NCBI GenBank assembly: GCA_020859685.1
Contig: JAJBVT010000073.1
Span: forward strand, 1 to 53,373
From: Rikenellaceae bacterium
GTDB taxonomy: Bacteria > Bacteroidota > Bacteroidia > Bacteroidales > Rikenellaceae
Direction of reading: 5' to 3'
Length of the DNA: 53,373 nucleotides
Part shown: in pieces, positions 27,174 to 35,969 of the stretch
Layout of the letters: each line of letters starts with the position of its first letter
Position numbering within the stretch: the first letter of the stretch is position 1
Position numbers and translations under genes: made by a program
Notes under the pieces: generated by a model
What the model was told of the DNA's origin: nothing
The model's input: only the letters and a program-made list of their open reading frames with translations
The model's database searches: none

Positions 27174-28430
27174 TTATTTTGGAGCGGTACGGCTTGGTTT
27201 CGACCCGAATATAACGGACATTATTGTATCGGAAGCGCCTTTATTTGCAGCAATGTATGATAGGGCCTTGGCTTTGGCATCGGCGTATAGCCTGGGCGCT
27301 TCCGTCAGGCTGTCGTACCAACCGACCAACTCGTCCACCGTCGATACCGACACGGCCGCTCCGAGCGCTATCAATTCCTTAGCCTCACGAAATTTACTGT
27401 AATTGGGACCGAAGGCCACAGGCAGCCCGTAGGTGGCCGCCTCGAGGGTGTTATGAATCCCCGCTCCGAAACCACCGCCGACGTAGGCATATTTACCATA
27501 ACGGTAGACGGACGAGAGTAGCCCTATGGTATCTATTATTAATATCCGGTAACGGGCCATATCCGTCTGCCCGTCGCAGGCAGTGTATCTTACGGCGGAT
27601 TCGGGAAACGCGGAAATAAGACGCTCTATCCGCTCCGGTTCGATTTCGTGAGGGGCCATTATAACTTTCAGGCCCGCCCGGTCCGAAAGGAGCGAGGCTA
27701 AAAGTTCCTCATCGTGCGGCCACGTACTGCCTGCAACCAGTACATCGCCCCCTCCGGCAGTGAACCGGCGGGCGACGGGAACATCCCCTGCCGTGTCCGG
27801 AATTTCAGCCACCCGGTCGAACCGGGTGTCTCCCGATAACACCGCATTAGTAATGCCTATCCCTTCCAATAACTCTTTAGACTCCCGGTTCTGGACAAAA
27901 ATGGTAGAGAACGTCCCGAGAGCCCTACGGAACATGCCGCCGTAGGGACGGAAAAATACCGAATCGGGCCTAAATATCGCCGAAATTATATAAGTCCCGA
28001 TGCCTCTGCGTCCAAGCTCGCTCAGGTAATTTAGCCAGAATTCGTACTTCACGAAAACCGCCATTTCCGGCCGGAGTGCATCCAGAAACCGCCGCACGTT
28101 ACGGGGCGTGTCGAGCGGCAGGTATACCACGGCATCGGCATGTTCGTAATCCTTACGGATACGGTAACCCGACGGGGAAAAAAATGTAAGGAGTATTTTG
28201 TATTCAGGATGTTCACCCCGGATGCGCTCCATTACAGGTCGACCCTGCTCGAACTCTCCCAGAGAGGCACAGTGTATCCAGATGACCCTGTCGCCGTTGC
28301 GGAAGAGACCTCCGACTTTCTCCCGCCAGCCCTTTCGCCCCCGCACCCACTCGCGTGCCTTAGCATTGAAAGGAGCGGCAAGGCGTATAGCCAGACCGTA
28401 TAACCATATACCTATATTATATAATAGCAT
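27174..28430 (-). CDS. waaA: 3-deoxy-D-manno-octulosonic acid (Kdo) transferase
   Basis: Inner-membrane GT30 enzyme adding Kdo to the lipid A precursor. It shows the N-terminal membrane segment MLLYNIGIWLYGLAIRLAAPF, IWIHCASLGEFEQGRPVMERI, LLTFFSPSGYRI, VFVKYEFWLNYLSELGRRGI, the VLVAGSTWPHDEE segment and YVGGGFGAGIHNTLEAATYGLP. These are all hallmarks of KdtA/WaaA. The frame is open to 28472 but ATG 28430 gives the family's normal N-terminus and sits 14 nt after the upstream crp-like stop; 418 residues. lpxK elsewhere in the window acts in the same lipid A pathway. Confidence 0.94.
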   Translation of the reverse strand: MLLYNIGIWLYGLAIRLAAPFNAKAREWVRGRKGWREKVGGLFRNGDRVIWIHCASLGEFEQGRPVMERIRGEHPEYKILLTFFSPSGYRIRKDYEHADAVVYLPLDTPRNVRRFLDALRPEMAVFVKYEFWLNYLSELGRRGIGTYIISAIFRPDSVFFRPYGGMFRRALGTFSTIFVQNRESKELLEGIGITNAVLSGDTRFDRVAEIPDTAGDVPVARRFTAGGGDVLVAGSTWPHDEELLASLLSDRAGLKVIMAPHEIEPERIERLISAFPESAVRYTACDGQTDMARYRILIIDTIGLLSSVYRYGKYAYVGGGFGAGIHNTLEAATYGLPVAFGPNYSKFREAKELIALGAAVSVSTVDELVGWYDSLTEAPRLYADAKAKALSYIAANKGASDTIMSVIFGSKPSRTAPK

Positions 28431-28444
28431 AGATTCCCGACCGG

Positions 28445-29116
28445 TTATTTCAGAACCTCCTCCAATCCGCAACGGTTTAATATACGGATAACCCGGCCGT
28501 CGGATTCAATAAGGTGTTTTTTCTCCATACCCTCGATAACCGAGAGTAATGAACTGCGGGTAGCCGAGAAGTAGTCGGCTATCTCTTTTATATCGGGCAC
28601 CGGTACTTCGGCCGAACCGTCCTGAGTATGGTCCAGCAGGTAGGAAGCCAGCTTCTCCCGCAGGGTCTTATACGATAGCGCGTATATACGCTTCTGCCAC
28701 ACCCCGGCCCGGTTGGAAATTATATCGATGAAATTGGAAAGAATCAGCGTGTAGTCCTGCATCAGTTCGAAAAGCAGACCTCGGTGGAGAGTAAGCACCG
28801 ACGTATTTTCCGCAGCCACAACATCCACCGGCAAGCGGTTGTACCCCCCGAATAGGAACGCGGGTGATATAAGTTCACCCGGCGACAGCGTTTCTATTGC
28901 AGATTTTTGCCCTGATGGATAAACGAAAACGCCCTCGGCACTGCCGGTCAATATTATCATAAGGCCGGAGTAGGCCGTATCCTTCTGTGCTATAAGCTGG
29001 CCGGTAGAGTATTCCGAAACAGAAACATCGTCCCGCGTAAGTATGCATTCAATATCTTTGGACGTCATCCCCCGGAATAACGGGCATCCCGTAAGTATAT
29101 CGTAAATTTTTTTCAT
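28445..29116 (-). CDS. Crp/Fnr-family transcriptional regulator
   Basis: 223 residues: an N-terminal cyclic-nucleotide-binding-like beta-barrel (about 10-125, LIAQKDTAYSGLMIILTGSAEG and IETLSPGELISPAFLFGG) and a C-terminal Crp-type helix-turn-helix (about 150-215, KEIADYFSATRSSLLSVIEGMEKKHLIE). There is no Cys cluster for an Fe-S centre, so it is not a classical FNR. The effector is unknown. It has its own promoter (29185-29216) and is followed by waaA after 14 nt; control of LPS genes would be speculation. Confidence 0.88.
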   Translation of the reverse strand: MKKIYDILTGCPLFRGMTSKDIECILTRDDVSVSEYSTGQLIAQKDTAYSGLMIILTGSAEGVFVYPSGQKSAIETLSPGELISPAFLFGGYNRLPVDVVAAENTSVLTLHRGLLFELMQDYTLILSNFIDIISNRAGVWQKRIYALSYKTLREKLASYLLDHTQDGSAEVPVPDIKEIADYFSATRSSLLSVIEGMEKKHLIESDGRVIRILNRCGLEEVLK

Positions 29117-29184
29117 ATTCTTTATTTCTCAAAAAGCACGGCTTAACATCCGGGGCCTGGAATTAGACTCCGCAGGCCGTAATA

Positions 29185-29216
29185 CAAAAGTAAACCAATT
29201 ACACGAGACACCCAAG
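29185..29216 (-). promoter_or_regulatory. Promoter of the Crp/Fnr-like gene
   Basis: Minus strand: CTTG (29213-29216), a 20-nt spacer, then TACTTTTG (29185-29192), a perfect -7 box and near-perfect -33 box. The leader between it and the ATG contains a GGCCTG/CAGGCC inverted repeat. Confidence 0.65.
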
Positions 29217-29227
29217 CGGCCCCCTGC

Positions 29228-29587
29228 CTACCACTCCGGGAGCATGGCTTCCGGTACGAACTTCACTTCGAACTTCCCACCCGAGTGGGTGACCGAAACA
29301 AGGTCGAACCTTGTATCCGCATCGACACCCCGCTGTGAAATATACTCCTCGGCCGCCCTTCTGAGCGCCGAGAATTTTGCCGGGGTTACAGCTTCTTCCG
29401 GCCGTGTGAGACCGTCCGCAGCCCTGCACTTGACCTCCACGATATGCAGCTCCCCGTCCCGCTCGGCTATTATATCGATTTCATACCGACCGTAACGCCA
29501 GTTCCGTTCAAGCACCGCATACCCGTGGCCCTCGAGCCAATCTGCGGCTGCATCTTCACCCAATCTTCCTATCGTTTCCCGGTCCAC
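29228..29587 (-). CDS. yraN: YraN/UPF0102 family protein (endonuclease-fold)
   Basis: 119-residue protein with the UPF0102 pattern: GRLGEDAAADWLEGHGYAVLERNWR, then GRYEIDIIAERDGELHIVEVKCR. This is a PD-(D/E)XK nuclease-like core (Glu, Asp, Glu-x-Lys). Proposed to be a Holliday-junction-resolvase-like nuclease; no activity is established for most members. The start is GTG at 29587; no ATG lies upstream in a sensible position. Gap to pepE is 32 nt, so it probably belongs to the purN-TM-pepE-yraN run. Confidence 0.9.
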   Translation of the reverse strand: MDRETIGRLGEDAAADWLEGHGYAVLERNWRYGRYEIDIIAERDGELHIVEVKCRAADGLTRPEEAVTPAKFSALRRAAEEYISQRGVDADTRFDLVSVTHSGGKFEVKFVPEAMLPEW

Positions 29588-29619
29588 AGTATTGTTTATT
29601 ATTCAAACTAAAGTGCCCT

Positions 29620-30324
29620 CTATCGGATAAGAAATGAAAAGTCGTCCGCACAGGTGAGCTCGCGCGGCTTATCACCGCGGCGGAACAGCCGCATGGTTTT
29701 GGGTCCGACGAGCTGTATGCCATTGTCCTCTATTCGCAGCATACATCCCTCGCGGAGTCCGACCACATACCTGCCGGGGTTCGCTTCGATATACTCCTCG
29801 ATACGCTGTTCGCGGGTCTCGCCCGCATGGCCTTCGGGGTTGTGGTCGAGGTAGTGCGGGTTTATCTGGAAAGGCACCAGTCCGGTGCACTCGAACGATG
29901 CGGGCTGTACTATCGGCATGTCGTTGGTAGTACAAAGCGTAGGGCATGCCACATTACTTCCCGCGCTCCAGCCTATATACGGTACACCCTCGCGAACACG
30001 GTTGCGGATAGCCTCGATGAGCCCCTGTTCCTGCATTTTCTTTACGAGGGCGAACGTATTTCCGCCTCCGACCACCACGGCCTTTGCTCCGGCGACGGCA
30101 CGCGCCGGGTCATCGCATCTGTGGATCGACTTCACGGTAACATCTATCTCGTCGAACCGCTCCTGTACCCTGCGCAGGTATTCGTCGTATGAAAACGTTA
30201 CCCCGGCATAGGGAACGAACAGGACCTCGCGCACCGGCCCGAGGAAGTCGCCTATATGCCCGATAGGATATTTAAGGTACGGTTCGCCCGGATTAGTGGA
30301 ATTGCTGATAAGTAGTAGCCTCAT
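29620..30324 (-). CDS. pepE: Dipeptidase E (alpha-aspartyl dipeptidase, S51)
   Basis: Cytoplasmic serine peptidase that hydrolyses Asp-X dipeptides. It shows the N-terminal RLLLISNSTNPGEPYL, VVVGGGNTFALVKKMQEQGL, the nucleophile motif GWSAGSN, INPHYLDHNPEGHAGETREQRI and GLREGCMLRIEDN, all characteristic of PepE. The frame opens at 30372 inside the upstream gene; ATG 30324 gives the normal N-terminus and 234 residues, the usual length. Confidence 0.94.
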   Translation of the reverse strand: MRLLLISNSTNPGEPYLKYPIGHIGDFLGPVREVLFVPYAGVTFSYDEYLRRVQERFDEIDVTVKSIHRCDDPARAVAGAKAVVVGGGNTFALVKKMQEQGLIEAIRNRVREGVPYIGWSAGSNVACPTLCTTNDMPIVQPASFECTGLVPFQINPHYLDHNPEGHAGETREQRIEEYIEANPGRYVVGLREGCMLRIEDNGIQLVGPKTMRLFRRGDKPRELTCADDFSFLIR

Positions 30325-30335
30325 GGTTATTATTT

Positions 30336-30818
30336 TTAGTTTGGTTCCGATTTTTTTATTGCCAACAGGCATTTGCTGCGGGCCGCATAGTGTAATTCGA
30401 CATGTCCTCCGGGTTCTATTTTACGGTACAACTCCCGGTCGATGAAATGCTTATGGTTGCCTATGATAATATAGTGGCGTTCGAACCGCTCGTCATGGGT
30501 GGCGAAGCCTTTGACGAGACTCTCCGTCCGGACCATCTCGCGGCCCTTCGAGAGAACTTCCCGCCGTACGACCCGCTTCTCTCCGTACCGGAGGTCCCGG
30601 TCGAGTTTACGGTTCGTAAGGTAATAAATCACCGAGGCAAAAACACCGGCCCCGACCATTATCCGGAACGGCCAGCCTCCGGGATTGTTACTGCCGTAGT
30701 AGAAAAACAGCGCCACCATACCCCCCACGGCCAACACGGCCGTACCGAATATTATCCCGAAACGCCGTTCTGAATTAAGTACCTTACGTTCCTCGGGGAG
30801 TAACCGGTTGCTCTGCAT
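30336..30818 (-). CDS. Two-TM membrane protein of unknown function
   Basis: 160 residues, not recognised as a named family. A charged N-terminus (LLPEERKVLNSERRFG) leads to two hydrophobic segments (about 20-40 and 50-67, GIIFGTAVLAVGGMVALFFYY and FRIMVGAGVFASVIYYL), followed by a soluble domain of about 90 residues rich in charged residues (ERFERHYIIIGNHKHFIDRELYRKIEPGGHVELHYAARSKCLLAIKK). It lies 3 nt after purN and 11 nt before pepE, so it is probably co-expressed. The C-terminal domain looks like a beta-rich cytoplasmic module. Confidence 0.78.
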   Translation of the reverse strand: MQSNRLLPEERKVLNSERRFGIIFGTAVLAVGGMVALFFYYGSNNPGGWPFRIMVGAGVFASVIYYLTNRKLDRDLRYGEKRVVRREVLSKGREMVRTESLVKGFATHDERFERHYIIIGNHKHFIDRELYRKIEPGGHVELHYAARSKCLLAIKKSEPN

Positions 30819-30821
30819 TTC

Positions 30822-31418
30822 TCAGATTTCAGAGTTTCCCGCGCCGAAGAATTTCCGGATTTCATCCTCTATGACCTGCGGAAAGTACCGGTATTCCAAT
30901 TCATGGACCTTCGCAGCAAGGGTTTCGGGGGTATCGTCCGGTGTCACGGCCACACGATATTGGGCTATAATCGCCCCGTCGTCGTACTTATCGTTTACGT
31001 GGTGGACGGTGATTCCGGACTCCTTTTCCCCGGCGGCGACCACCGCCCTGTGGACATTCTCGCCGTACATTCCGCGACCTCCGTAGGAGGGCAGAAGCGC
31101 CGGATGTACATTTATAATACGACCGGCATAGGCTGCGGTCAGCTCCGGCGGCACCAGCGAGAGGAAACCCGCCAGCACAATATAGTCGGGCGCGTACCCG
31201 TTCAATACTTTCATCACCGTGACGGCATCCTCCCGCCACTCCCGACGCGGGATAACGACGGAGGCTATTCCGAGCGAGGCGGCACGTTCCAGAACGTAGG
31301 CACGGGAATTGTCACTGACGATAAGGCTGACACGCGCCAGGGACGACCCTGCAAAATGGCGTGCGATGTTCTCCGCATTCGAGCCGCTGCCCGATGCGAA
31401 TATGGCTATTTTTTTCAT
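30822..31418 (-). CDS. purN: Phosphoribosylglycinamide formyltransferase (PurN)
   Basis: Third step of purine synthesis, transferring formyl from 10-formyl-THF to GAR. It shows the Rossmann start KIAIFASGSGSNAENIARHF, LAGFLSLVPPELTAAYAGRIINVHPALLPSYGGRGMYG with the conserved NxHPxLLP, and GITVHHVNDKYDDGAIIAQ containing the catalytic His/Asp segment. The length of 198 residues is normal. Divergent from acpP. Confidence 0.96.
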   Translation of the reverse strand: MKKIAIFASGSGSNAENIARHFAGSSLARVSLIVSDNSRAYVLERAASLGIASVVIPRREWREDAVTVMKVLNGYAPDYIVLAGFLSLVPPELTAAYAGRIINVHPALLPSYGGRGMYGENVHRAVVAAGEKESGITVHHVNDKYDDGAIIAQYRVAVTPDDTPETLAAKVHELEYRYFPQVIEDEIRKFFGAGNSEI

Positions 31419-31497
31419 TCAACGGCGTTTATATGCCCCCCGGAAGGTATACGGGGCAAAAAAAAAGTCCGGATGTCAAAAATAATGGAAAAAGTGT

Positions 31498-31505
31498 TAC
31501 TTTTG
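31498..31505 (+). promoter_or_regulatory. Candidate -7 promoter box for acpP
   Basis: TACTTTTG matches TAnnTTTG exactly, 76 nt upstream of the acpP ATG; the -33 region is weak (TGTC 20 nt upstream). Confidence 0.55.
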
Positions 31506-31581
31506 CAAAAAATCTGCCCTGAATTACAGGGTAGTCGAGATTAAGAAGAAGAAAACAATTGTTAAACTAAATTTTAAAATT

Positions 31582-31815
31582 ATGTCAGAAGTTTCATCGA
31601 AAGTTACCGAGATTATCGTGGATAAACTTGGTGTGGATGCAGCCGAGGTTGTACCTGCTGCAAGTTTCACTAACGATCTCGGCGCTGACTCGCTCGACAC
31701 CGTTGAACTTATTATGGAATTCGAAAAAGAATTCGGCATCTCCATTCCGGACGAAGACGCCGAAAAGATCGGTACCGTAGGCGACGCCGTTACCTACATC
31801 GAGGCAAAGAAATAA
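31582..31815 (+). CDS. acpP: Acyl carrier protein
   Basis: 77-residue acidic protein carrying fatty acyl chains on a 4'-phosphopantetheine arm attached to the serine in [15 protein letters not shown]. The start [19 protein letters not shown] is typical. It is directly upstream of fabF, a widespread arrangement. A terminator-like hairpin between the two may keep ACP transcripts in excess. Confidence 0.97.
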   Translation: MSEVSSKVTEIIVDKLGVDAAEVVPAASFTNDLGADSLDTVELIMEFEKEFGISIPDEDAEKIGTVGDAVTYIEAKK

Positions 31816-31820
31816 TACGG

Positions 31821-31845
31821 GGGCAGCCGTCAAGCTGCCCGTTTT
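31821..31845 (+). terminator. Intercistronic terminator/attenuator between acpP and fabF
   Basis: GGGCAGC (31821-31827) and GCTGCCC (31834-31840) pair around a 6-nt loop and are followed by GTTTT, six bases past the acpP stop. Partial termination here would give more acpP than fabF mRNA. Confidence 0.65.
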
Positions 31846-31883
31846 ACCAAACCCAAATTGTTTAAATAATCCCAAGTTATTTT

Positions 31884-33137
31884 ATGGCACAAGGCAGACG
31901 AGTAGTCGTAACCGGTATCGGCACGCTCAACCCGTTGGGCAACACCATTGAGGAATATTTCGATAACCTTATCAACGGCGTCAGCGGCGCAGGCCCGATA
32001 ACCCATTTCGACGCTTCCCTGTTCAAGACACAATTTGCGTGTGAGGTAAAAAACTATAACCCGGCTGACCATTTCGACCGCAAGGAGGGACGTAAGTACG
32101 ACCTCTATACCCAGTATGCACTGGTGGCGGTCGAGCAGGCCATGAAAGATTCGGGTCTCGACCTGGATAAGATCGACCCCGAAGAAGCAGGCGTAATATG
32201 GGCTTCCGGAATCGGTGGACTGGAAACGTTCTACCAGGAGGTAAAGGGTTTTGTAGAGGGTGGACTGATTCCCCGCTACAGCCCTTTCTTTATTCCTAAA
32301 ATGATTGCGGATATGGCCGCGGGCTATATTTCTATGCGGTACGGCCTGATGGGTCCGAATTATTCGACCGTTTCGGCCTGCGCCTCGTCTAACCATGCCA
32401 TGACGGACGCGCTGTTCTATATTCGCAGCGGGAAGACCAATATCATGGTGACGGGCGGCTCCGAGGCCGCCGTAAATCCTCCCGGGGTGGGAGGATTCAA
32501 CGCCATGCAGGCTCTCTCCACCCGTAACGACAATCCGCAGGCGGCTTCCCGTCCGTTCGATAAAGACCGTGACGGTTTCGTTATCGGCGAAGGGGCCGGA
32601 GCGTTTATACTCGAAGAGTATGAACACGCCAAAGCCCGCGGTGCGAAGATATATGCCGAAGTGATGGGCGGCGGCTCGAGTGCCGATGCGCACCACTTTA
32701 CCTCGCCCCACCCCGAAGGGTTGGGAGCGAAAAAATCCATGCTGGACGCCTTGAAAGACGGCGGCCTCAACCCGGAGGATGTGGATTATGTAAACACCCA
32801 CGGTACGTCGACCCCCGTAGGCGACCCTGCCGAACTGAAAGGTATAAGGGCGGCATTCGGCGACCATATATATAAAATGAATATAAACGCCACCAAATCC
32901 ATGACCGGCCACCTGCTGGGTGCTGCCGGAGCGATAGAGGCTTTAGCGTGTATCATGACGCTGAACCGCGGGATTGTGGCGCCCACGATAAACCTCAACG
33001 AGCTTGACCCGGAGATCGACCCGAAGTTAAATCTAACTCCCAACACGGCACAGGAACGTGACGTAAAAGTAGCCTTGAGCAACTGCTTCGGCTTCGGCGG
33101 GCACAACGCCTCGGTTGTTTTCCGTAAGTTCCAGTAG
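31884..33137 (+). CDS. fabF: 3-oxoacyl-ACP synthase II (FabF)
   Basis: Condensing enzyme of fatty acid elongation. The Cys-His-His triad is present: Cys in VSACASSNHAMTDA, His in NTHGTSTPVGD and His in KSMTGHLLGAAGA. The N-terminus RRVVVTGIGTLNPLGN is typical, and the length of 417 residues is normal for KAS II. It follows acpP by 68 nt including a hairpin, and precedes rnc by 68 nt. Confidence 0.97.
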   Translation: MAQGRRVVVTGIGTLNPLGNTIEEYFDNLINGVSGAGPITHFDASLFKTQFACEVKNYNPADHFDRKEGRKYDLYTQYALVAVEQAMKDSGLDLDKIDPEEAGVIWASGIGGLETFYQEVKGFVEGGLIPRYSPFFIPKMIADMAAGYISMRYGLMGPNYSTVSACASSNHAMTDALFYIRSGKTNIMVTGGSEAAVNPPGVGGFNAMQALSTRNDNPQAASRPFDKDRDGFVIGEGAGAFILEEYEHAKARGAKIYAEVMGGGSSADAHHFTSPHPEGLGAKKSMLDALKDGGLNPEDVDYVNTHGTSTPVGDPAELKGIRAAFGDHIYKMNINATKSMTGHLLGAAGAIEALACIMTLNRGIVAPTINLNELDPEIDPKLNLTPNTAQERDVKVALSNCFGFGGHNASVVFRKFQ

Positions 33138-33205
33138 GGGTAAAACGGCGCCACCCACCCGACAGAGGTGTAACCGCAAGGTCGTGGGCAGAAAGGAACC
33201 AAAAG

Positions 33206-33988
33206 ATGCTCGGTTTCATTTTAAAACCGCTTAAGAAGAGATACGGAAAGGACAGTCGGTATTACAGGCTTGTAGATGACCTTTTCGGTATTTATCCCGA
33301 CAATATAGAACTTTACAAGCTGGCCTTGATTCACAGGTCAGCTTCTGTTTTTCTGTCCGACGGCACACCCATCAATAACGAGAGACTCGAATTTCTGGGT
33401 GACGCCGTACTGGAGTCGATAGTGTCGGAATATCTGTTTCTGGAGTTCCCCGACCGCAACGAGGGGTTCCTTACCCAAGTTCGTTCCAAAATCGTCAGCC
33501 GTCAGAGCTTAAACGAACTATGCCGCAATATCGGATTGTCGGAACATATAATTTCGCATGCCGGAGGCAGTATTATACAGAAGCATCTCCACGGCGACGC
33601 GCTCGAAGCCATAATAGGCGCACTCTACCTCGATAAAGGTTACGATACTGCCAACAGAGTGATTATAGGCCGTATCTTGAAACGGCACCTCGATATCGAA
33701 GACCTTACCCATACCGAGACAGACTACAAGAGCCGCCTGATAGAGTGGTGTCAGAAAAGCAAGCACTCCATAAGTTTCCGGACCGCATTCGGCGAAGGTT
33801 CCACATCGCAGAATCCGGTATTCAAATCAATAGCGATGATAGACGATATGGAGCTGGGTTACGGTCTGGGCAGTTCCAAAAAGGAAGCCGAGCAGAGGGC
33901 GTCATTCGCGGTATCGCAGGCCATTTCGGACGAGATGGGCGACAATTTCCTCGACTGGATCGACGAACGGGCACAGGGGCTTAAATAG
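33206..33988 (+). CDS. rnc: Ribonuclease III
   Basis: Double-strand-specific endoribonuclease for rRNA and mRNA processing. The signature NERLEFLGDAVLE is at 58-70 with catalytic Glu/Asp, and the second acidic cluster is in HGDALEAIIGALYLDKGYD. A C-terminal dsRNA-binding domain follows (about 175-245, DYKSRLIEWCQKSKHSI to GSSKKEAEQRASFAVSQA). 260 residues. The fabF-rnc order is common in Bacteroidota. Confidence 0.96.
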   Translation: MLGFILKPLKKRYGKDSRYYRLVDDLFGIYPDNIELYKLALIHRSASVFLSDGTPINNERLEFLGDAVLESIVSEYLFLEFPDRNEGFLTQVRSKIVSRQSLNELCRNIGLSEHIISHAGGSIIQKHLHGDALEAIIGALYLDKGYDTANRVIIGRILKRHLDIEDLTHTETDYKSRLIEWCQKSKHSISFRTAFGEGSTSQNPVFKSIAMIDDMELGYGLGSSKKEAEQRASFAVSQAISDEMGDNFLDWIDERAQGLK

Positions 33989-34057
33989 GTGCACCACGCT
34001 TTCGGGAACCGGATTTTTAATATATATTAATTATTACAATTCTTATAGTCGGCTTCA

Positions 34058-34082
34058 TTCTGGTGTGCATAGCTCACCAGAA
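34058..34082. other. Inverted repeat downstream of rnc
   Basis: TTCTGGTG (34058-34065) and CACCAGAA (34075-34082) form an 8-bp stem in the 190-nt spacer between the convergent rnc and AraC genes. Without a T-tract it is only a weak terminator candidate. Nothing else is seen in this spacer. Confidence 0.35.
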
Positions 34083-34178
34083 ACGGCCCGGTTAAGCGAG
34101 ATCCCCTGACTAAATCAAAATTATTTCCGGTAGAACCCGCGTCCTTTACCCAAAATAACATACCAACCATACCCGGAT

Positions 34179-35099
34179 TTATCCTTGTTGAGCGGATTTG
34201 GGGTGGAGCATTGCGTTCTTCTCCCTGAACACGGATGGAGGCGATCCTTCATGCTTACTGAAGAAGGTAGAAAATTGGCTGATGGAGTCGAAACCGAGGT
34301 CGAACGCTATTTCGGACACCGACAGGTCGGACGATGTCAAAAGTTCCTTGGCCCGGGCCATGCGCAGTTGCGTACGGTAACGGGCAGGACTTATGCCGGT
34401 ATATTCTTTAAATACCCGGCGGAACCATGTGTAGCCCATTCCGAGCGATGCCGCAATCTCTTCGACGGTCATATTTCCCGCAAGGTCGTCCCGCATAATG
34501 AGACGGGCCTTATTTATCTTGTCCACCACCGGGTTGTCGGCGTAGGCCTTGTTATGGTATTTGTAATGGACATGCCCGATAATATGCTGGATAATTCCGG
34601 CAATCATCTGCTGGTAGCCCGGTTTCTGCTTATCGGCATGGGAAAGAATCTCACGATAAAGGCCGATTACCGTCTCGCTGATACCGATACGATACAGTGG
34701 TTGTGAGGGTTGGAAGTGCTGCGAACGCAGCACAGTATCTGCCACCGGACCACGGAACCCCACCCACATTTCGGCCCACCCTGTCTCCCTATCGGGATGA
34801 TAAGTATGCCACTCACCCGGGAATAGCAGCATCACGGTACCGCTGGCGATGCGGGTTCTGGGGCATGAGGCCGATTCGAACCACCCCCCGCCCTCGGTTA
34901 TATAGACAAGTTGGTATTCGTTGAAGATACGGCCGGTAGAGATACGATTATAGTCCCGCGGGTGCTGGGAAACGGGATAAGGACTTTCCGGGGGTACGTT
35001 CTGGAAACCTGCCGTAGTACACACCAATCCCCACTGCTCATCGGCGGCGCTGACGGCAAGGTAATTCCACGAATCGTTCCTGCTGCTGAACTCTTCCAT
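34179..35099 (-). CDS. AraC-family transcriptional regulator
   Basis: 306 residues from ATG 35099 (the open frame reaches a GTG at 35153). The N-terminal sugar-sensing cupin half includes GRIFNEYQLVYITEGGGWFES and SGTVMLLFPGEWHTYHPDRETGWAEMWVGF. The C-terminal double helix-turn-helix is at about 205-300 (MTVEEIAASLGMGYTWFRRVFKEYTGISP and LSVSEIAFDLGFDSISQFSTFFSKHEG). The fold is that of AraC/RhaS-type regulators responding to a small sugar. The nearest catabolic operon is rhaB-rhaI-rhaT, 3 kb away on the opposite strand; the link is inference. Confidence 0.9.
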   Translation of the reverse strand: MEEFSSRNDSWNYLAVSAADEQWGLVCTTAGFQNVPPESPYPVSQHPRDYNRISTGRIFNEYQLVYITEGGGWFESASCPRTRIASGTVMLLFPGEWHTYHPDRETGWAEMWVGFRGPVADTVLRSQHFQPSQPLYRIGISETVIGLYREILSHADKQKPGYQQMIAGIIQHIIGHVHYKYHNKAYADNPVVDKINKARLIMRDDLAGNMTVEEIAASLGMGYTWFRRVFKEYTGISPARYRTQLRMARAKELLTSSDLSVSEIAFDLGFDSISQFSTFFSKHEGSPPSVFREKNAMLHPKSAQQG

Positions 35100-35252
35100 A
35101 ATTATATTATGCGGCCACCGATATAATATACAGGGAATCGATGCGCTCTCCACCCGTACCCGGGAGACACATCGTTAGCGGTTCTACCCGCCCGTCAGAC
35201 GGACCTGCCCTGTCGGCATTCGCCGGTGGTACGACCTCTTCCCGCTTATATA

Positions 35253-35945
35253 TCAGATATCGTCCGAATTGAACCTGTAACCGAGCCGTTTACCGGTCTG
35301 TATTTTTGAGTTCTCTATCTTGGTGTTGAGCTGTTCCACCGTAACCACCTTTGCGAGGTCATACGGCGGCACCAGAAGGTCGAACTCAAGAGCGTAATTC
35401 ACCGCACATTCCACAATATGGATTATCGCCTCCTTACTTATCTCCGACGTACCGAAGTTATTGTGCCGCAGGCTCATCTGCCGCTTTCCCTCTACGAAAT
35501 AGTGGTTCTCGCGGTTTATAAATATACGGCCCACAAGATATCCCTCGTCCGAATTGCGGTTGTACCTGAGCGAATCCGAAAGAAAGTTGTAGATATTTAT
35601 CATACCGCAGTATGAGTTCCTCTTATCATTACGAACATAGGAATTTTGCCAGATTATATGCTCACGGTTAAACTCGAAGATATTGGTATGCATACTGAAT
35701 ATCAGCACGTCGCTTGCAATCTGCAACTGGGCTTCGAATTTTCCCCTGTCGCGGTACTCTATCCTCACCCTCTTGTCGAGCGCCTCGTCGAGGTCATCGT
35801 TGAGCTCCGAGGTCATCTCATGCAGTATCTCCTTCAGGCTCTCGAATACCGCGAAGGTATTATCGAAAATCTGCTGCTGGAGATTGGCCTTTTGAATAAG
35901 GTTATCCTTTATCTGCTGGCGCAGGCTGCTATCTTCTTTTTCCAT
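35253..35945 (-). CDS. Conserved hypothetical protein (230 aa, coiled-coil N-terminus)
   Basis: Not recognised by name. The N-terminal 60 residues are helical and charged (SSLRQQIKDNLIQKANLQQQ, then EILHEMTSELNDDLDEALDK), likely coiled coil. A mixed region follows (RDRGKFEAQLQIASDVLIFSM, GYLVGRIFINRENHYFVEGKRQ), ending in VVTVEQLNTKIENSKIQ. There are no signal or TM segments, so it is cytoplasmic. It begins with ATG 24 nt after the LysM glucosaminidase stop. The clean frame and spacing argue for a real gene. Confidence 0.78.
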   Translation of the reverse strand: MEKEDSSLRQQIKDNLIQKANLQQQIFDNTFAVFESLKEILHEMTSELNDDLDEALDKRVRIEYRDRGKFEAQLQIASDVLIFSMHTNIFEFNREHIIWQNSYVRNDKRNSYCGMINIYNFLSDSLRYNRNSDEGYLVGRIFINRENHYFVEGKRQMSLRHNNFGTSEISKEAIIHIVECAVNYALEFDLLVPPYDLAKVVTVEQLNTKIENSKIQTGKRLGYRFNSDDI

Positions 35946-35969
35946 TCTGGTCCTCTGTTTACCTTCCCA

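Noticed and set aside
31830-32912. 360-codon minus-strand open frame
   Set aside because: Antisense to fabF, whose catalytic motifs are all intact; shadow caused by GC-rich codon use.
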